From: Rubrivivax sp.
GTDB lineage: Bacteria; Pseudomonadota; Gammaproteobacteria; Burkholderiales; Burkholderiaceae_C
Reading direction: 5' to 3'
DNA length: 64,000 nucleotides
NCBI GenBank assembly: GCA_020248915.1
Contig: JADCGP010000006.1
Location: 85,195 to 149,194 of the forward strand
A program made the translations under genes and the position numbers. Under the pieces are notes generated by a model. The model was not told the origin of the DNA. It did not search any database and saw nothing but the letters and a program-made list of their open reading frames with translations. Shown here in pieces: positions 63,867-64,000 of the stretch. The number at the start of each line of letters is the position of its first letter. Position 1 is the stretch's first letter.

Positions 63867-64000
63867 ATCCGTGGCCTGACCTCGCAACGCGCGCACCCTG
63901 CGGGTGAATCCGAGATGAGTGGCACGGCGGGCGACGGGACAATGGCGTGCCATGCGCCCGATCCAAGTCAAGCAACTCGACTATGACCTCACGCCGACCG
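63862..64000 (+). mobile_element. Possible left end of an insertion sequence interrupting hsdR, with transposase start
   Basis: HsdR similarity ends at about 63861. The next bases begin CCTGAATCC, and 90 bp later an ATG at 63952 opens MRPIQVKQLDYDLTPT, which runs off the window. A CCT-type end and an N-terminus of this style recall IS1380-family elements, but the fragment is too short to be sure. Confidence 0.3.

Overview
The window is very GC-rich chromosomal DNA (third codon positions almost all G or C, dense shadow frames on both strands). Gene families and gene order suggest a betaproteobacterium of the order Burkholderiales, probably near Rubrivivax/Leptothrix-type genera. The main clues are a glucokinase fused to an RpiR/HexR regulator, a split MetH behind an SAH riboswitch, the apaG-rpe-gph-trpE order, a PEP-CTERM protein, TRAP transporters and a fused indolepyruvate oxidoreductase. 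I found no rRNA, tRNA or CRISPR array.

Layout. (1) 1-18022 is a maltodextrin/starch and glucose locus: three GH13 amylases (one cut by the window start, one lipoprotein, one with a glucodextranase-type C-terminus), a MATE-type exporter, a flavin-dependent halogenase with a DUF6445-like partner, a TonB-dependent receptor, a glucokinase, and a divergent glucokinase-HexR fusion. Five HexR-type palindromes (GTAG-N5-CTAC-like) lie in front of these genes, so the fusion protein probably controls the locus and itself. (2) 18081-23064 holds metH behind an SAH riboswitch, an MBL hydrolase, a small secreted protein and a SOUL protein. (3) 23154-30364 is a six-gene lipid cluster: GT4 glycosyltransferase, Mpo1/DUF962-like membrane protein, class III aminotransferase, phosphatidylserine decarboxylase-like protein, GT28 MGDG-synthase-like glycosyltransferase and a PlcP/LpxH-like metallophosphoesterase. 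Every gene start in it is preceded by direct repeats of CTGTCAT type at 11-bp period, which look like Pho boxes. I read it as a phosphate-starvation membrane-lipid remodelling system and as the best candidate here for an undescribed system.

(4) 30600-39627 has a PEP-CTERM GDSL esterase, Rep helicase, an ApbE-like protein, a LytS/LytR-type two-component pair, a small membrane protein, a NhaR-like LysR regulator and a cysteine-free IscR-like regulator. (5) 39716-43891 is a TRAP transporter operon whose large permease carries an unusual EPPGAS repeat insertion; an internal terminator separates dctP from dctQM. (6) 43985-53815 holds a Nudix hydrolase, a VOC/ABM fusion, an indolepyruvate oxidoreductase with a divergent Lrp regulator, a degenerate GGDEF protein, a small membrane protein and a Gcr-type membrane protein. 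(7) 53836-60331 is the conserved apaG, rpe, gph, trpE block, interrupted by an Lrp/saccharopine-dehydrogenase pair and a repeat-rich stretch; trpE follows a Trp-rich leader peptide. (8) From about 60379 the trpG reading frame stops matching after six codons and accessory DNA follows: VapBC, an ATPase, an HsdR fragment and possibly the edge of an insertion sequence.

Together the first locus imports and hydrolyses alpha-glucans and phosphorylates glucose into the Entner-Doudoroff pathway. The lipid cluster would recycle phosphate from membranes. The end of the window looks like a junction with a genomic island or a rearrangement.
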